DNA of 64,000 bases, taken from positions 6,424-70,423 of the forward strand of contig DAJY01000098.1 in assembly GCA_002499015.1 (NCBI GenBank). The letters run 5' to 3'. The notes under the pieces are model-generated. The model did no database searches and was not told where the DNA came from. It saw only the letters and a program-made list of their open reading frames with translations. The first letter of the stretch is position 1. The number at the start of each line of letters is the position of its first letter. The stretch is from Euryarchaeota archaeon UBA242 (GTDB lineage: Archaea; Thermoplasmatota; Poseidoniia; Poseidoniales; Poseidoniaceae). Shown piece after piece: positions 8,816 through 23,302 of the stretch. Made by a program: the position numbers and the translations under genes.

Positions 8816-11431
8816 TTAATTCTCCCCATCTAGTGGGATATCGTCATCTCGTAATTGTTCAGACTCGAGAAACTTTAAGTTGCCTTTATCAGCATTTTCA
8901 CGTTTGATGTATTTACCGACTTCAATAAGCAAATTATCAACGATTTTTGGCCCCCAGCCGCGTTTACTAGACAGGGTTGAAATCTCTTTATGATTCATAG
9001 CTGCCAAACTTTTGACGCTTCTATAGCCCAACGCTGCGAGTTCTCTAGCTCTTCTCCTACCAATTGAACGGAGATTTACCAATTGCAGTAGATCCTTCTT
9101 ACAACCGTGTCTAACTCTTTGTTTGATGATATCAATTTGAGTGGATAATTTTGCGATGTGCTCCATATGTTCTTCAGAAAAAACATCATCTGCCATTAGA
9201 ATTGCTTGCGCACCTGACATTAGCCAACTGATGATATCAACTCGATAATTTACATCACCTGGGGTAACTTCTAATGTTGCTTCGATTTCTCTTAGCGTAT
9301 TCTCATCCATCCACATTTCCAGCATCCATGAAGATTTTACATAACCGAGTAATCTCTCTTCATATGATGAATCGTGCAATAATTCATCTTCAACAGAATT
9401 TGTTTTGACCCATAGCGGTGAACCCGGGGCCATATCCTTTGACTTAGCCCATAGTGAAGAAAAATCTGGAGTTGCGGTTGCAAGATGCAATAAACCAAAA
9501 TCAGTAACAGGGGCATTATCTCTTACTAAACGACGTATTGCTCTCCTCAAGCCATGCCTTAGAATAGATGCTGAGAGTGGGTCCAAATAGAATTGAGTGA
9601 CTCGTTCCCCCATTATCGTCGCTTCATATTTCATCGCTAAATCATCAGTGGATTTTTCTGCTTTCCATCCACCCACACTTCTTAGATCTGCAGCATTAGA
9701 AAAACCAAGAGTTGCACCAGTGTGTGCTGAACTCCGATTCATATACGATTGTTCAGAATAACTTTCTGTTTCAAATTTGAATTCAACACCTCCTGTTGAA
9801 TCTGCTATTTTTGCCCACGCCGGCATATCTGTTTCTGAATCAGAACTCTCATCGGCTTGTTGCTTGCTATCATGGCTCAGCGAGAAATGTTCATCAATTC
9901 CATCCTTTCTTATAAATCGCTCATCTATAAGCCATTTTAACATCTTATCAAGGCGTTCTTCAAGCACCCCTGATGAGATACAATGACCTAAGAAAGTAGC
10001 CTTGAAAAAATCAAAAATTGACGAACGATGTTGCATTCCACCCGATGTTATCATCGACAATAAATGCATCCTCATCGCCGGTTCACTGGCTAGTTTAGAA
10101 GTAATATCTTCAATCGGACCAAAGAAGTATTTATCACTGACTTCATCTGCTAATTCCCAACCATCTGTCCCTTTACAGAGAATCCATGCTTCTCCAAAAT
10201 CATCGTATCTTGGCCTTCCAGCACGTCCTAGCATTTGCCGCATTTCCATTACCGGAAGAGGCCTGCTCATTCCATCATCCCAGCGTTTTATATCTCTAAC
10301 AAGTACCCTTCTCGCAGGTAAATTCACTCCTGCTGCAAGAGTCGGTGTCGCTGTCAAGGCAACTAACAATCCTTGCTTGAATGCTGACTCAACTTCTTTT
10401 CTTTGATTATGTGTTAACCCAGCATGATGAAACGCAACACCCCCTGAGATTGATTCACATAGCGACTCACCCATTGTAGATTGGGCATTCCTTGATAGTT
10501 TCGCGGCTAATTCTTGCAATTTAGCCAGGCGTTCTGGATCTTGTTTGGCCAGAACTTTTTTGACCCTCTTCGCAAGAGAGTGAGCTTCAGATTGGGCAGA
10601 ACGACGAGTTCCGACGAAAACGAGTAATTGTCCATCTTGAGCAAGTGAATCAATTACGATCGCTCCGGCTGGATGTGACTTTGGACCTTCGAGATCTCTG
10701 GGCGGATTCAATTTTGCTATCTCTTCACCAATTTGCGATGATTGGACCATTCTAGGTTCTATGTGTAAATCGTGAAAAGTAGAGTACTCGAGTGCTACTG
10801 GCCTCCAATCAGATTGTACTAATGTGGCATCTAACCATTCTGCCAACTCCTTACAATTACCAACGGTTGCGGAGAGAGCGATCAATTGTGACTCCGGCCT
10901 TAGATACCTAAGCCTAGTCAAATTTATTTCTAAGGTTGGACCTCTAGATGAATCGTTCATAAGATGGAACTCATCGGCGATTACAATAGAAACATTTGCA
11001 ACGACATCTGAATTTGAACGCATGATTGAATCCAGTTTTTCCGATGTGCAGACTAGAATATCACATGTATCTGTGTTTGCAACTTCACGTACCGAATCAC
11101 CGATTCCAAGACCGATTTTTAAACCGAGATGGTCACCCAGCTCCTTTAATTCTTCGTATTTCTCGCTGGCTAGTGCCTTCAATGGTACAATATATACTGC
11201 TTTTGAACCGATATCATCAACTAACAATTTCCGTAAAATCGCAATGTAAGCAACTAGAGACTTACCACTTGCAGTTGGTATTGCCAATAATATATTAGAT
11301 CCTGAAAGCACTGCAGGCATAGCCTCTGATTGTGGCGGATGTAATTTCTTAATCCCCCATACATCAGTAAAAAACTTCTTTGCATTATCGGGCAAATCTA
11401 AAGACATCACCTCACTATGTTGCGCCGACAT
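8816..11431 (-). CDS. hel308: Hel308-type ATP-dependent DNA helicase
   Basis: An SF2 DNA helicase of the Hel308/PolQ-helicase family that unwinds lagging strands at stalled forks in archaea. The Q-motif area LHPPQSEAMPAVLSGSNILL leads into Walker A PTASGKS (about 52-58). The DExH box DEFHLM (about 153), SATVGN (motif III), the HHAGLTHNQRK area and QMLGRAGRPRYDDFGEA (motif VI) follow. The C-terminus has the ratchet region and a helix-hairpin-helix (NLRSIGRRRARELAALGY). Its length of about 870 residues exceeds the usual 700-750; the extra is mostly an insertion around residues 525-590 containing an acidic SDSETDMPAW segment. The start is uncertain: ATGs at 11431 and 11407 are both possible, and the latter has GAGGTG abutting it, which is too close to act as a normal ribosome site. 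Confidence 0.92.
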   Translation of the reverse strand: MSAQHSEVMSLDLPDNAKKFFTDVWGIKKLHPPQSEAMPAVLSGSNILLAIPTASGKSLVAYIAILRKLLVDDIGSKAVYIVPLKALASEKYEELKELGDHLGLKIGLGIGDSVREVANTDTCDILVCTSEKLDSIMRSNSDVVANVSIVIADEFHLMNDSSRGPTLEINLTRLRYLRPESQLIALSATVGNCKELAEWLDATLVQSDWRPVALEYSTFHDLHIEPRMVQSSQIGEEIAKLNPPRDLEGPKSHPAGAIVIDSLAQDGQLLVFVGTRRSAQSEAHSLAKRVKKVLAKQDPERLAKLQELAAKLSRNAQSTMGESLCESISGGVAFHHAGLTHNQRKEVESAFKQGLLVALTATPTLAAGVNLPARRVLVRDIKRWDDGMSRPLPVMEMRQMLGRAGRPRYDDFGEAWILCKGTDGWELADEVSDKYFFGPIEDITSKLASEPAMRMHLLSMITSGGMQHRSSIFDFFKATFLGHCISSGVLEERLDKMLKWLIDERFIRKDGIDEHFSLSHDSKQQADESSDSETDMPAWAKIADSTGGVEFKFETESYSEQSYMNRSSAHTGATLGFSNAADLRSVGGWKAEKSTDDLAMKYEATIMGERVTQFYLDPLSASILRHGLRRAIRRLVRDNAPVTDFGLLHLATATPDFSSLWAKSKDMAPGSPLWVKTNSVEDELLHDSSYEERLLGYVKSSWMLEMWMDENTLREIEATLEVTPGDVNYRVDIISWLMSGAQAILMADDVFSEEHMEHIAKLSTQIDIIKQRVRHGCKKDLLQLVNLRSIGRRRARELAALGYRSVKSLAAMNHKEISTLSSKRGWGPKIVDNLLIEVGKYIKRENADKGNLKFLESEQLRDDDIPLDGEN

Positions 11432-11524
11432 AAAGTCACATACTCGCCAACAGTCCAAAAGGAGCGCGCCTATTCATTTTGCTATAAATTTAATAATTCG
11501 CCATCAATAATCTTGGAAGTTTTG

Positions 11525-12193
11525 ATGAAAACTCTCCCATCACATGCGGTATCCCTAATACCCACCGCTAACGGTGCCTATTTCATGAGAGATGATGTTG
11601 AGTCGATTGTGGAAGAGCGTCTTTCAGTATTTGATGACGAACCTGACTTGAACGATTGGTTCGAAGTAATGTGCGGTGCAGCGATGGCCGTGCTAGGAAT
11701 TTTCCATTTGATTAGCCCCGGAAATCTGGTTGATCCTGACGTTATGCGCTGGTTTGCAGCGGCCGTCGTTGCCGCCGGTGCTGTTTGGGCTGGTCATGGT
11801 TTGAAAGATATGGCTGTTAAAGAAATACGCCGTTCAATCGCAATACTAGAAGTTGCGCCTGCCAGTTCAGGTGTAAACCATGGATTAATTCGTGATGTTC
11901 TCCTAAACCCAGATGCATACAAGGAATTCCTTGTTGAAGCATATAGTTCAGCATGGGAAGATGGAATAATTACCGAAGAAGAATTAGCAGAATTAAAATC
12001 ATTCCAACAAGCTTTGGGTATCACTGATGCCGAAGCAGCAGAAATGAACGTTAAGGCAGCCATTAAATCGGCTGCAAAAGATGGAAAAATCACTAAAAAA
12101 GAATCGGAGTCTATCAAGAAGGCAGCAAAAGAATCGAAACTAGAAGAATCTGATATCGAGAAAGCGATCGATGAAGCACTAGAAAAGAAGTGA
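11525..12193 (+). CDS. Membrane protein with C-terminal TerB/EF-like helical domain, unknown function
   Basis: A protein of about 222 residues read from the ATG at 11525; the frame is open back to 11417, but that part overlaps the hel308 start. After a short N-terminus, two hydrophobic helices (MCGAAMAVLGIFHLI and MRWFAAAVVAAGAVWAGHG) form a membrane hairpin. The remaining 120 or so residues are an alanine- and lysine-rich helical domain with two repeated acidic loops, DGIITEEELAEL and DGKITKKESESI. Such D-G-x-I-T-x-E-E loops occur in EF-hand and TerB-like folds. Weak GGAAG precedes the ATG. It diverges from hel308 and meets the next gene tail to tail with a 4-bp gap. Function unknown; tellurite-resistance-type domains are only a structural analogy. 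Confidence 0.7.
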   Translation: MKTLPSHAVSLIPTANGAYFMRDDVESIVEERLSVFDDEPDLNDWFEVMCGAAMAVLGIFHLISPGNLVDPDVMRWFAAAVVAAGAVWAGHGLKDMAVKEIRRSIAILEVAPASSGVNHGLIRDVLLNPDAYKEFLVEAYSSAWEDGIITEEELAELKSFQQALGITDAEAAEMNVKAAIKSAAKDGKITKKESESIKKAAKESKLEESDIEKAIDEALEKK

Positions 12194-12197
12194 TTCA

Positions 12198-14237
12198 TCA
12201 ATTCCATTTGGATTGCGTAAATATTGTTTCCGCTAGTTCGATTGCACCCTTGTACCTCACATACTCAATTCGTGTTGCTACTAGGCATAAGACAAAACCA
12301 AGTACTGCAATTAATACCGAATTGTCCATCAATCCACCTGCATTCCGTACCAATTTAGCATCCGGAATATCTGCGAGGTCAAATCCTTGTGATTCTGTGA
12401 ATCTAACATCCAACAAATCCAATTCACAATCACATAATGTGACAGAAATTCTTTCTGGGAATAATGCAGACTGTAATTTGGACCACTCGCCTTGTGAAAT
12501 AAATGAGGGTCTAGTACCCCAAGCAGGTACTGAAACCGCCCCGGTTGAACTCGTTCCAACCATGTCAACTTCAAGATGGAAGATGGATGACGATGGTTCC
12601 TCGTCAACCACCATCAATGCTTCCAAAATTAGAAGGTCCAATAATAACGAACGCCCAGCGAGTAGGATGAATTTCACAGTCTGTTGTTCTAGCATTCCTT
12701 GATCGGTGGTTTGTGCACCACCTTCTGCGACTTGCGAAAATATGGCCTTATCTATTCTGAATGACTGTAATTCGGGAATCAATAATTGGTATCTTCCATC
12801 GGGTAGTGGATATGCTTTTTCAACATTTAATCTCAGTTTGAACGTCTCACCATCTAACATACCCCAAGTAGAACCAGTATGCTCAACCAAGGTTTGCTGT
12901 GGAACTCCAGGATAAGATACATCCCATAATTGTTGTAATCTCATATCTATCATTTCATCAAATGAAATTTCATCTTCGAGTTGAACCTCGTCTGCTAATG
13001 CCCATATTGGACTAATTATACCACCAAAAAGCAGGAGTATAACACCGGGTGTAAAGAGTCCGAAACGAACTGTTGCTGATGTTGTTAAGCGTAGTGCTCC
13101 GAAGCCAAAACCGAGAAAAGATAGAATGCTTAGCATCAATAACGGGCTACTAGTTCTTTGCAGATTTATTGCCGTTACAGAGTCATCGATTATTGCAGAA
13201 CCTGCAGGGAAATAGGACTCACTTTCAAAACCATTAGGATCTATTGGCCCCATTCCTTCGAATCCTAATAATCCAGCCCAAGAATATGATTGAAATGCGC
13301 CTGCCTTACCACCGAAGCATAGATTGTATTGACCTACTGGTAATGCCCTCCAGCGATATGAAATTCTAGTTTCCTCCTCATCCTCTTCAAATATTATTTC
13401 TGGTTGTCCAGATAGCCTCCCATTTGGTGTTATTAAATCTGGTAAACCATGAGACTGTTCAATTTCAATTGGCACTGGTTGCCAAATAATAATCACTTTC
13501 AACAATTCATGTTCTTCGATTTCAAATGTCCAACAATCTCTATCATTTTCAACCAATGCACCATAATGCACAGTTTCAAATTCATCTTCTATTGGATTAG
13601 AATCACTTGATGGCTCATCACTATTTGCTTCTTCGATATTTTGTGACCATGGAATTGTCAATTCTAACAATGAATTACCCCAAAGATGTAGTTCCCAGGT
13701 ACTTGGCCTATCGATTGTAAATGTCAGTCTTAAGCGCACATTTTGCCCTGCCCACAGCAACCTTTCATTTTGTAAATCAAGTACTTCATCATTTATTCTA
13801 TAGGGTTCATTAGCGGTTTGAGAAGGAATGTTCTGAGCAGGAAAATTCCAATCCGTGACACTATTTCCGATGATTAAAGAGACATCTAATTCTGGTCGAG
13901 TCCAACCTGTTAGATCTTCTCTCAAACGTAAATCAATTACCATTTCATCCAAAATATCTGGCAGTAATGCTAATTCTATTTGTCTCGGTTCCATTTCAAA
14001 TTCCAAAGTTACTTTCTTTGATTGTCCTGGAGTTGTCACCACATCTTGAGATATCATTTCTTCACCTGTTGCTGCAGTAGATGATAATGAACAATTCTCA
14101 ATATCATCACAGGCTAAAAACAAGTTCCCCCCATTTGTACTGTCGGTTAATCCTGCTGAAGAGATTGGAATCATAGATGAAAGCAGAACGCAGAGAAATA
14201 ATATTGTCAACGAAGTTGACCTAGACTCCGCTCTCAT
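12198..14237 (-). CDS. Exported membrane-anchored protein, unknown function
   Basis: A 679-residue protein with an N-terminal signal peptide (about residues 1-28: basic start, hydrophobic LTILFLCVLLSSMIPISSAG). A beta-rich extracellular region follows, with many tryptophans, aspartates and NPIEDEFETVHYGA-type linkers. Two hydrophobic segments sit in the middle (about 360-405: LLMLSILSFLGFGFGALRL and LFTPGVILLLFGGIISPIWA), and a last transmembrane helix (VLIAVLGFVLCLVATRIEYV) lies near the C-terminus. A cysteine pair spacing CDDIENC follows the signal peptide. No catalytic motif was recognised. It is a stand-alone minus-strand gene, 61 bp from the SprT-like gene. Likely a surface protein; the substrate or role is not inferable from sequence alone. 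Confidence 0.75.
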   Translation of the reverse strand: MRAESRSTSLTILFLCVLLSSMIPISSAGLTDSTNGGNLFLACDDIENCSLSSTAATGEEMISQDVVTTPGQSKKVTLEFEMEPRQIELALLPDILDEMVIDLRLREDLTGWTRPELDVSLIIGNSVTDWNFPAQNIPSQTANEPYRINDEVLDLQNERLLWAGQNVRLRLTFTIDRPSTWELHLWGNSLLELTIPWSQNIEEANSDEPSSDSNPIEDEFETVHYGALVENDRDCWTFEIEEHELLKVIIIWQPVPIEIEQSHGLPDLITPNGRLSGQPEIIFEEDEEETRISYRWRALPVGQYNLCFGGKAGAFQSYSWAGLLGFEGMGPIDPNGFESESYFPAGSAIIDDSVTAINLQRTSSPLLMLSILSFLGFGFGALRLTTSATVRFGLFTPGVILLLFGGIISPIWALADEVQLEDEISFDEMIDMRLQQLWDVSYPGVPQQTLVEHTGSTWGMLDGETFKLRLNVEKAYPLPDGRYQLLIPELQSFRIDKAIFSQVAEGGAQTTDQGMLEQQTVKFILLAGRSLLLDLLILEALMVVDEEPSSSIFHLEVDMVGTSSTGAVSVPAWGTRPSFISQGEWSKLQSALFPERISVTLCDCELDLLDVRFTESQGFDLADIPDAKLVRNAGGLMDNSVLIAVLGFVLCLVATRIEYVRYKGAIELAETIFTQSKWN

Positions 14238-14298
14238 AGTACTTGCTGATAGACTTCTGCTTTGAATTAGCCGATTATTTGCGTAAAAAGTAAACTGC

Positions 14299-14838
14299 TC
14301 ATTCTGGTTGCACTTTCTTATCGATTAATATTGTACAACAATGTCTGCATTTGTATTTTCTATTGCCTCGTTTTTGCCGAGGATATGATTTTTCACAAGT
14401 TTTGCAAACCCAAAGCCATTTCGCATTTGCTAATCTCAATGATTCTGTGAAATTTGGCCCATCTAACTCATTAGTAGTGCCTGGCCATGAATTTTCTAAG
14501 GCTCTGAAAATAGAATTATGCGCTCTCCAGCCAAGTGCGTGAATATATTCATGATGCAAGACAAATGCTGCATATGCTTTCCATTCATCCTTCAATAAAG
14601 ATGGATGAAGATCTATCACTTCCACATCAAAAACGGTCAGTTGATTGAGATTGACGCCCCTTTTCCATCTTGTAACCCCATGTCTTTGAGTTGCATTTCT
14701 TCTCAACACACCGAGTGGTATTTCGGCCAACTTTTCAACATCTTCATTCTGCCATGCTGGCATGTCTTTCATTATGTGTATGACATCATCCCGCAACTGC
14801 AACAAAGCAGCATAAGCAATGCCATTTGCTTTGGCCAA
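14299..14838 (-). CDS. SprT-like zinc metalloprotease-domain protein
   Basis: A 179-residue SprT-like protein. The zinc-metallopeptidase motif HHEYIHALGWRAHNS (HExxH plus a downstream H) lies at about residues 94-108, and a C-terminal zinc ribbon CKTCEKSYP...CRHC at about 145-167. SprT/Spartan-family domains act on DNA-protein crosslinks or other cytoplasmic targets; the role here is inferred from the fold. The start is TTG at 14838: GAGGT stands 6 bases upstream, and the nearest ATG is inside the ribosome-binding site. It follows the PaaI-like thioesterase by 9 bp on the same strand, so the two are probably co-transcribed. Confidence 0.85.
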   Translation of the reverse strand: MAKANGIAYAALLQLRDDVIHIMKDMPAWQNEDVEKLAEIPLGVLRRNATQRHGVTRWKRGVNLNQLTVFDVEVIDLHPSLLKDEWKAYAAFVLHHEYIHALGWRAHNSIFRALENSWPGTTNELDGPNFTESLRLANAKWLWVCKTCEKSYPRQKRGNRKYKCRHCCTILIDKKVQPE

Positions 14839-14847
14839 GTCATCACC

Positions 14848-15315
14848 TCAATTCCAACGATGATAAGCAGGATGGCCTTCTTTTACTGCCACGAATAACC
14901 CGCTACCTGTAGCACAGACCTTGCCATTCGCCTCTAACAATAATTCGATTTCAGCCCTGTCATCTTTTAATTCCTTTACCTGACTTGTAATTACCAATTC
15001 ACAATCTTTTGGCGTAGGGCGGCGTAAATTTACAGAATATGAAGCTGTTACAGTACATGGAGGCTCTTTCAATCCTTGGGCCTCCATAATGGCAATTGCA
15101 GCAGTCCAATTACCATGGCAATCTAACAGTGTGCCGATGATTCCACCATTTATCATACCTGGGAATGCCTGATGGTGTTCTTCTGGAGTGAAATTTAGCG
15201 TCAATCCGTTGTCAATACGATGGCTATCAATCTTCAAACCCTTGTCATTTGCAGGCCCACAGCCAAAGCAAATTGACTTGGCAGCATATTGACGTTGCAC
15301 TCCGACTCCGCTCAT
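14848..15315 (-). CDS. PaaI-family hotdog-fold thioesterase
   Basis: A 155-residue hotdog-fold protein of the PaaI/YiiD acyl-CoA thioesterase family. The pattern CFGCGPANDKGLKI at about residues 17-30, FTPEEHHQAFPGMINGGIIG (about 42-61) with the HG/NGG active-site loop, and the C-terminal strand pair ATGSGLFVAV are characteristic. Such enzymes hydrolyse acyl-CoA thioesters. The substrate cannot be read from the sequence. It is the first gene of a short minus-strand pair with the SprT-like gene and diverges from the aspartoacylase-like gene. Confidence 0.85.
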   Translation of the reverse strand: MSGVGVQRQYAAKSICFGCGPANDKGLKIDSHRIDNGLTLNFTPEEHHQAFPGMINGGIIGTLLDCHGNWTAAIAIMEAQGLKEPPCTVTASYSVNLRRPTPKDCELVITSQVKELKDDRAEIELLLEANGKVCATGSGLFVAVKEGHPAYHRWN

Positions 15316-15406
15316 GTTGGTGGCTTATGCTCAAAGTCTATGTTTGCTTTGGTGATTCATCCCGAAGAAGCGTAGTATTGATGGCCAATGAATGAAAGGA
15401 CTGTTC

Positions 15407-16732
15407 ATGGGTGACAAGGAGAAGGCCAAGAAGACCAAAGTTCGCGTCGCCTTGGAAATACCCAAAATACGCAGAATGGCCATCGAAGAAGCAATGTCAA
15501 CCCATGAGCCCGAAGCACATCCAGAGTGGGATAGAGGGGCTGAATGGAATGATGTACGATTCTACAGAAAGCGCGTTAAACCCGGAACATTAAGAACAAT
15601 TAAATTACCTCTATTAGAAGTCCAATTGGGTGAATCTTGGCCAATTCCTGTAACGATATTACATGGCATCCGTCCAGGTCCTACTGTTACTATTCTCGGA
15701 GCGATTCATGGCGATGAATTAACTGGCCCAAGCGCATGCACTCATCTATTGAGCAATGCTTTTACCGATATTGGTAAGGCACTAGATCCAACACATTTGG
15801 CAGGAACTATTCGAATCGTTCCAGTGGTTAACCTTCCTGGATATCGTGAAAAATCTAGATACTTTCCGGATGGAAGAGATTTGAACCGTCAATTCCCTGG
15901 AGATTTTAAAGGAGCCACTACAAGAAGGGTTTCTGCTCAAATATCACGCCATTTAATTGAAGGTTCTGATGCGATAATAGACCTACATAGCGCTGCAAAG
16001 GGCAGAGATAATATGCCACAAATAAGGGCCGACCTAGCCCATGTAGGCTCAAACTTACTTGCAAAGTCTTTCGGTATTGAAATAATTTTGGACTCGAAAC
16101 CACCAAAAGGTTCTCTACGTAAACTTGCAAACTCCATGGATATTCCTTCAATTACCTATGAAGCTGGTGGTGCAGATTTATTAGACCATGAATCTGTCAA
16201 AGTTGCAATACATGGTGTACTAAATTCTCTAAGGATTATGAAAATGATTCCGGGCAAGCCAAATAGACCAAAATTCAGAGTTTTAGCTTCCGGTTCGAGT
16301 TGGATCCGTGCTGGGGAGGGTGGATTGCTTGATATGTTTGTTAGTGCAGGGACATTGATGAAAAACGGAGAAGTTATCGCCAGTATTACCGATCCGGCAA
16401 CACCGGGATTGACCGTTGATGTCGTCGCACCTGAAGACGGTTTAGTAATTGGCGCAGCAACAAATCCTTTTACCTCAGCAGGAATGCCAGTAGGTCATTT
16501 TTTGCCAATCTCTAAACATCTAAAATTATTAGAACAACAAATAGATGAAAATGGCCGATTCATCACATGTGGATCGCAAGGAGAACCATCTTGGAGAGAA
16601 GAATCCGATGTTGATGAATTCGCACTGGAAGGCGAATGGAGTGATGAAGGTGTTGATTCAGAATGGACTTCTTCAAAAATAGACGATGATGTTGATACCG
16701 ATGGAATCGGTGATAGTGAAGAAGATAATTGA
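15407..16732 (+). CDS. Succinylglutamate desuccinylase/aspartoacylase-family hydrolase
   Basis: A zinc-dependent amidohydrolase of the AstE/AspA (M14-like) family, about 441 residues. Zinc ligands are recognisable: GAIHGDELTGP (H-x-x-E) at about residues 102-112 and the later IDLHSAAKG. Between them lies the substrate-binding DLNRQFPGD. The C-terminal part has the beta-barrel domain of the family (AGEGGLLDMFVSAGTLMKNG then VVAPEDGLVIG), followed by an acidic tail of about 40 residues (SDVDEFALEGEWSDEGVD) that is unusual. Start: ATG 15407 is favoured by AAAGGA 6 bases upstream; an ATG at 15392 adds 5 residues without such a site. Substrate unknown. The downstream neighbour is convergent with an 11-bp gap. 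Confidence 0.85.
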   Translation: MGDKEKAKKTKVRVALEIPKIRRMAIEEAMSTHEPEAHPEWDRGAEWNDVRFYRKRVKPGTLRTIKLPLLEVQLGESWPIPVTILHGIRPGPTVTILGAIHGDELTGPSACTHLLSNAFTDIGKALDPTHLAGTIRIVPVVNLPGYREKSRYFPDGRDLNRQFPGDFKGATTRRVSAQISRHLIEGSDAIIDLHSAAKGRDNMPQIRADLAHVGSNLLAKSFGIEIILDSKPPKGSLRKLANSMDIPSITYEAGGADLLDHESVKVAIHGVLNSLRIMKMIPGKPNRPKFRVLASGSSWIRAGEGGLLDMFVSAGTLMKNGEVIASITDPATPGLTVDVVAPEDGLVIGAATNPFTSAGMPVGHFLPISKHLKLLEQQIDENGRFITCGSQGEPSWREESDVDEFALEGEWSDEGVDSEWTSSKIDDDVDTDGIGDSEEDN

Positions 16733-16743
16733 ATTTATCATCT

Positions 16744-18000
16744 TCAATTACTATTGAATGAATCAACTGCTTGATGAATTTCTTTATCAGTCATATTCCT
16801 TCTTTGACTCTTAGCAATTTCAAACAGATGAACCACTAGTTCTTCGTTTACTTCTATTCCCTTTTGTTCAAGCCACCAAATGATGTTAGAACGGCCGGCC
16901 ATATGACCGATGCGAATAACTTGCTTTAATCCAAAATCAGCAGCAGGGACACCAGAATAAACCCTGTCAGCAAGCCATTGGTCGCCTTTTTTCATCGCTT
17001 TAATTACCGCTGAAGCATGAACACCTGTTCCAGTTTCAAAAGCATCTCTCCCGAATACTGGATAATTATGTGGCAATGGAACTTCAATATACTCATTTGC
17101 TTTCTTTACATATTCATTTAGTAAAGTCAAATCATTATCAATAGCGCCCATTAACTTCAAATTGACCAGTGTTTGGTCAAGAGGAGCATTACCTGCTCTT
17201 TCTCCAACTCCCAAAGCAGTACCATGGATTACATCTGCGCCTGCTTCAACAGCTGCAATGTTATTGGCTACTCCCAAACCTCTGTCTTGATGACCGTGCC
17301 AATTAACTTCGATTTCACTTCTCATGTATCCGGAATCTTTTATCACTTCTTCATCGATGAAATTTAGTAACTTTTTGACGCCATTAGGCGTTACATGTCC
17401 ACATGTATCACATACACATAGGCGCCTTACACCCAATTCCATTGCTCTTTGATAAATCATTTTGACATCTTTCGGCTTTGACCGAGTTGTATCTTCGGTA
17501 ACAAACATAACAGGAACATCATTTTCAACTGCGAATGACACTGCTGTTTCCATCGTTGACAATAATTTTTCTATTGTCCACCCTTCTGTGAATTGACGTA
17601 TTGGACTGGTTCCTAAAAATGCACTTGCTTGGATTTCGATTCCATGCTTTTGTTGTAAATCGACCAGTGGCTGAATATCACTCATCAATGTTCTAACAGC
17701 AGCACCTGGTCTTATCGAAAAATTATTCTCAGTGATATGACTTAGCATTGCATCAATATGCTCAAGATGGAATGGACCCGCTCCAGGCAACCCGAGATCT
17801 ACTTTTTGAATTCCCAACTTTTCCATATAGCCCAACAATTCAATTTTTTGTGGAATCGTCGGATTACGCGCACTTGGACTCTGCAATCCGTCTCTCAGTG
17901 TCTCATCATCAAACCAAATCCCGTGCGGGTGGTTATTTGAGTCTCGAGAAATATCATATTCGACTCTATTCCAATCAAAAATCAGTGCACGCTCATCCAT
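16744..18000 (-). CDS. LeuA-like acyltransferase (isopropylmalate/homocitrate/citramalate synthase family)
   Basis: A 418-residue HMGL-like TIM-barrel enzyme that condenses acetyl-CoA with a 2-oxoacid. The N-terminal DDETLRDGLQSPSARNPTI, the metal-site region NWHGHQDRGLGVANN and GVGERAGNAPLDQTLVNL are typical. The linker region GTGVHASAVIKA corresponds to the (E/S)GIHxxGxxK element of LeuA, and MAGRSN to its GKHSGR. The regulatory LeuA dimerisation domain is absent: the protein ends about 90 residues short of a full 2-isopropylmalate synthase. It may therefore be a feedback-insensitive synthase or have another 2-oxoacid substrate. An AGGTG site is 7 bases before the ATG. No other leucine or lysine gene is nearby. 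Confidence 0.8.
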   Translation of the reverse strand: MDERALIFDWNRVEYDISRDSNNHPHGIWFDDETLRDGLQSPSARNPTIPQKIELLGYMEKLGIQKVDLGLPGAGPFHLEHIDAMLSHITENNFSIRPGAAVRTLMSDIQPLVDLQQKHGIEIQASAFLGTSPIRQFTEGWTIEKLLSTMETAVSFAVENDVPVMFVTEDTTRSKPKDVKMIYQRAMELGVRRLCVCDTCGHVTPNGVKKLLNFIDEEVIKDSGYMRSEIEVNWHGHQDRGLGVANNIAAVEAGADVIHGTALGVGERAGNAPLDQTLVNLKLMGAIDNDLTLLNEYVKKANEYIEVPLPHNYPVFGRDAFETGTGVHASAVIKAMKKGDQWLADRVYSGVPAADFGLKQVIRIGHMAGRSNIIWWLEQKGIEVNEELVVHLFEIAKSQRRNMTDKEIHQAVDSFNSN

Positions 18001-18105
18001 TTCAATTCACCTAATTGCCACGACAAGACGCCGCCGCGTTCAATGACAACAACTCACTATGTTTGAAGTCGTCGCAACGAAGCGCTTACAGAAAAATCTA
18101 GGCAA

Positions 18106-23302
<5,197 letters not shown>

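Noticed and set aside
11794..12207. Minus-strand ORF of 137 codons opposite the TerB-like gene
   Set aside because: A serine-rich shadow frame; the plus-strand frame has membrane helices and repeated acidic loops.
12195..12220. TTCCATTTGGA string resembling part of an origin-recognition box
   Set aside because: Single occurrence with no G-run or repeats, away from orc1.
16283..16310. GGTTCGAG-type string resembling a tRNA T-arm
   Set aside because: Inside the aspartoacylase-like coding frame and without acceptor or anticodon stems.
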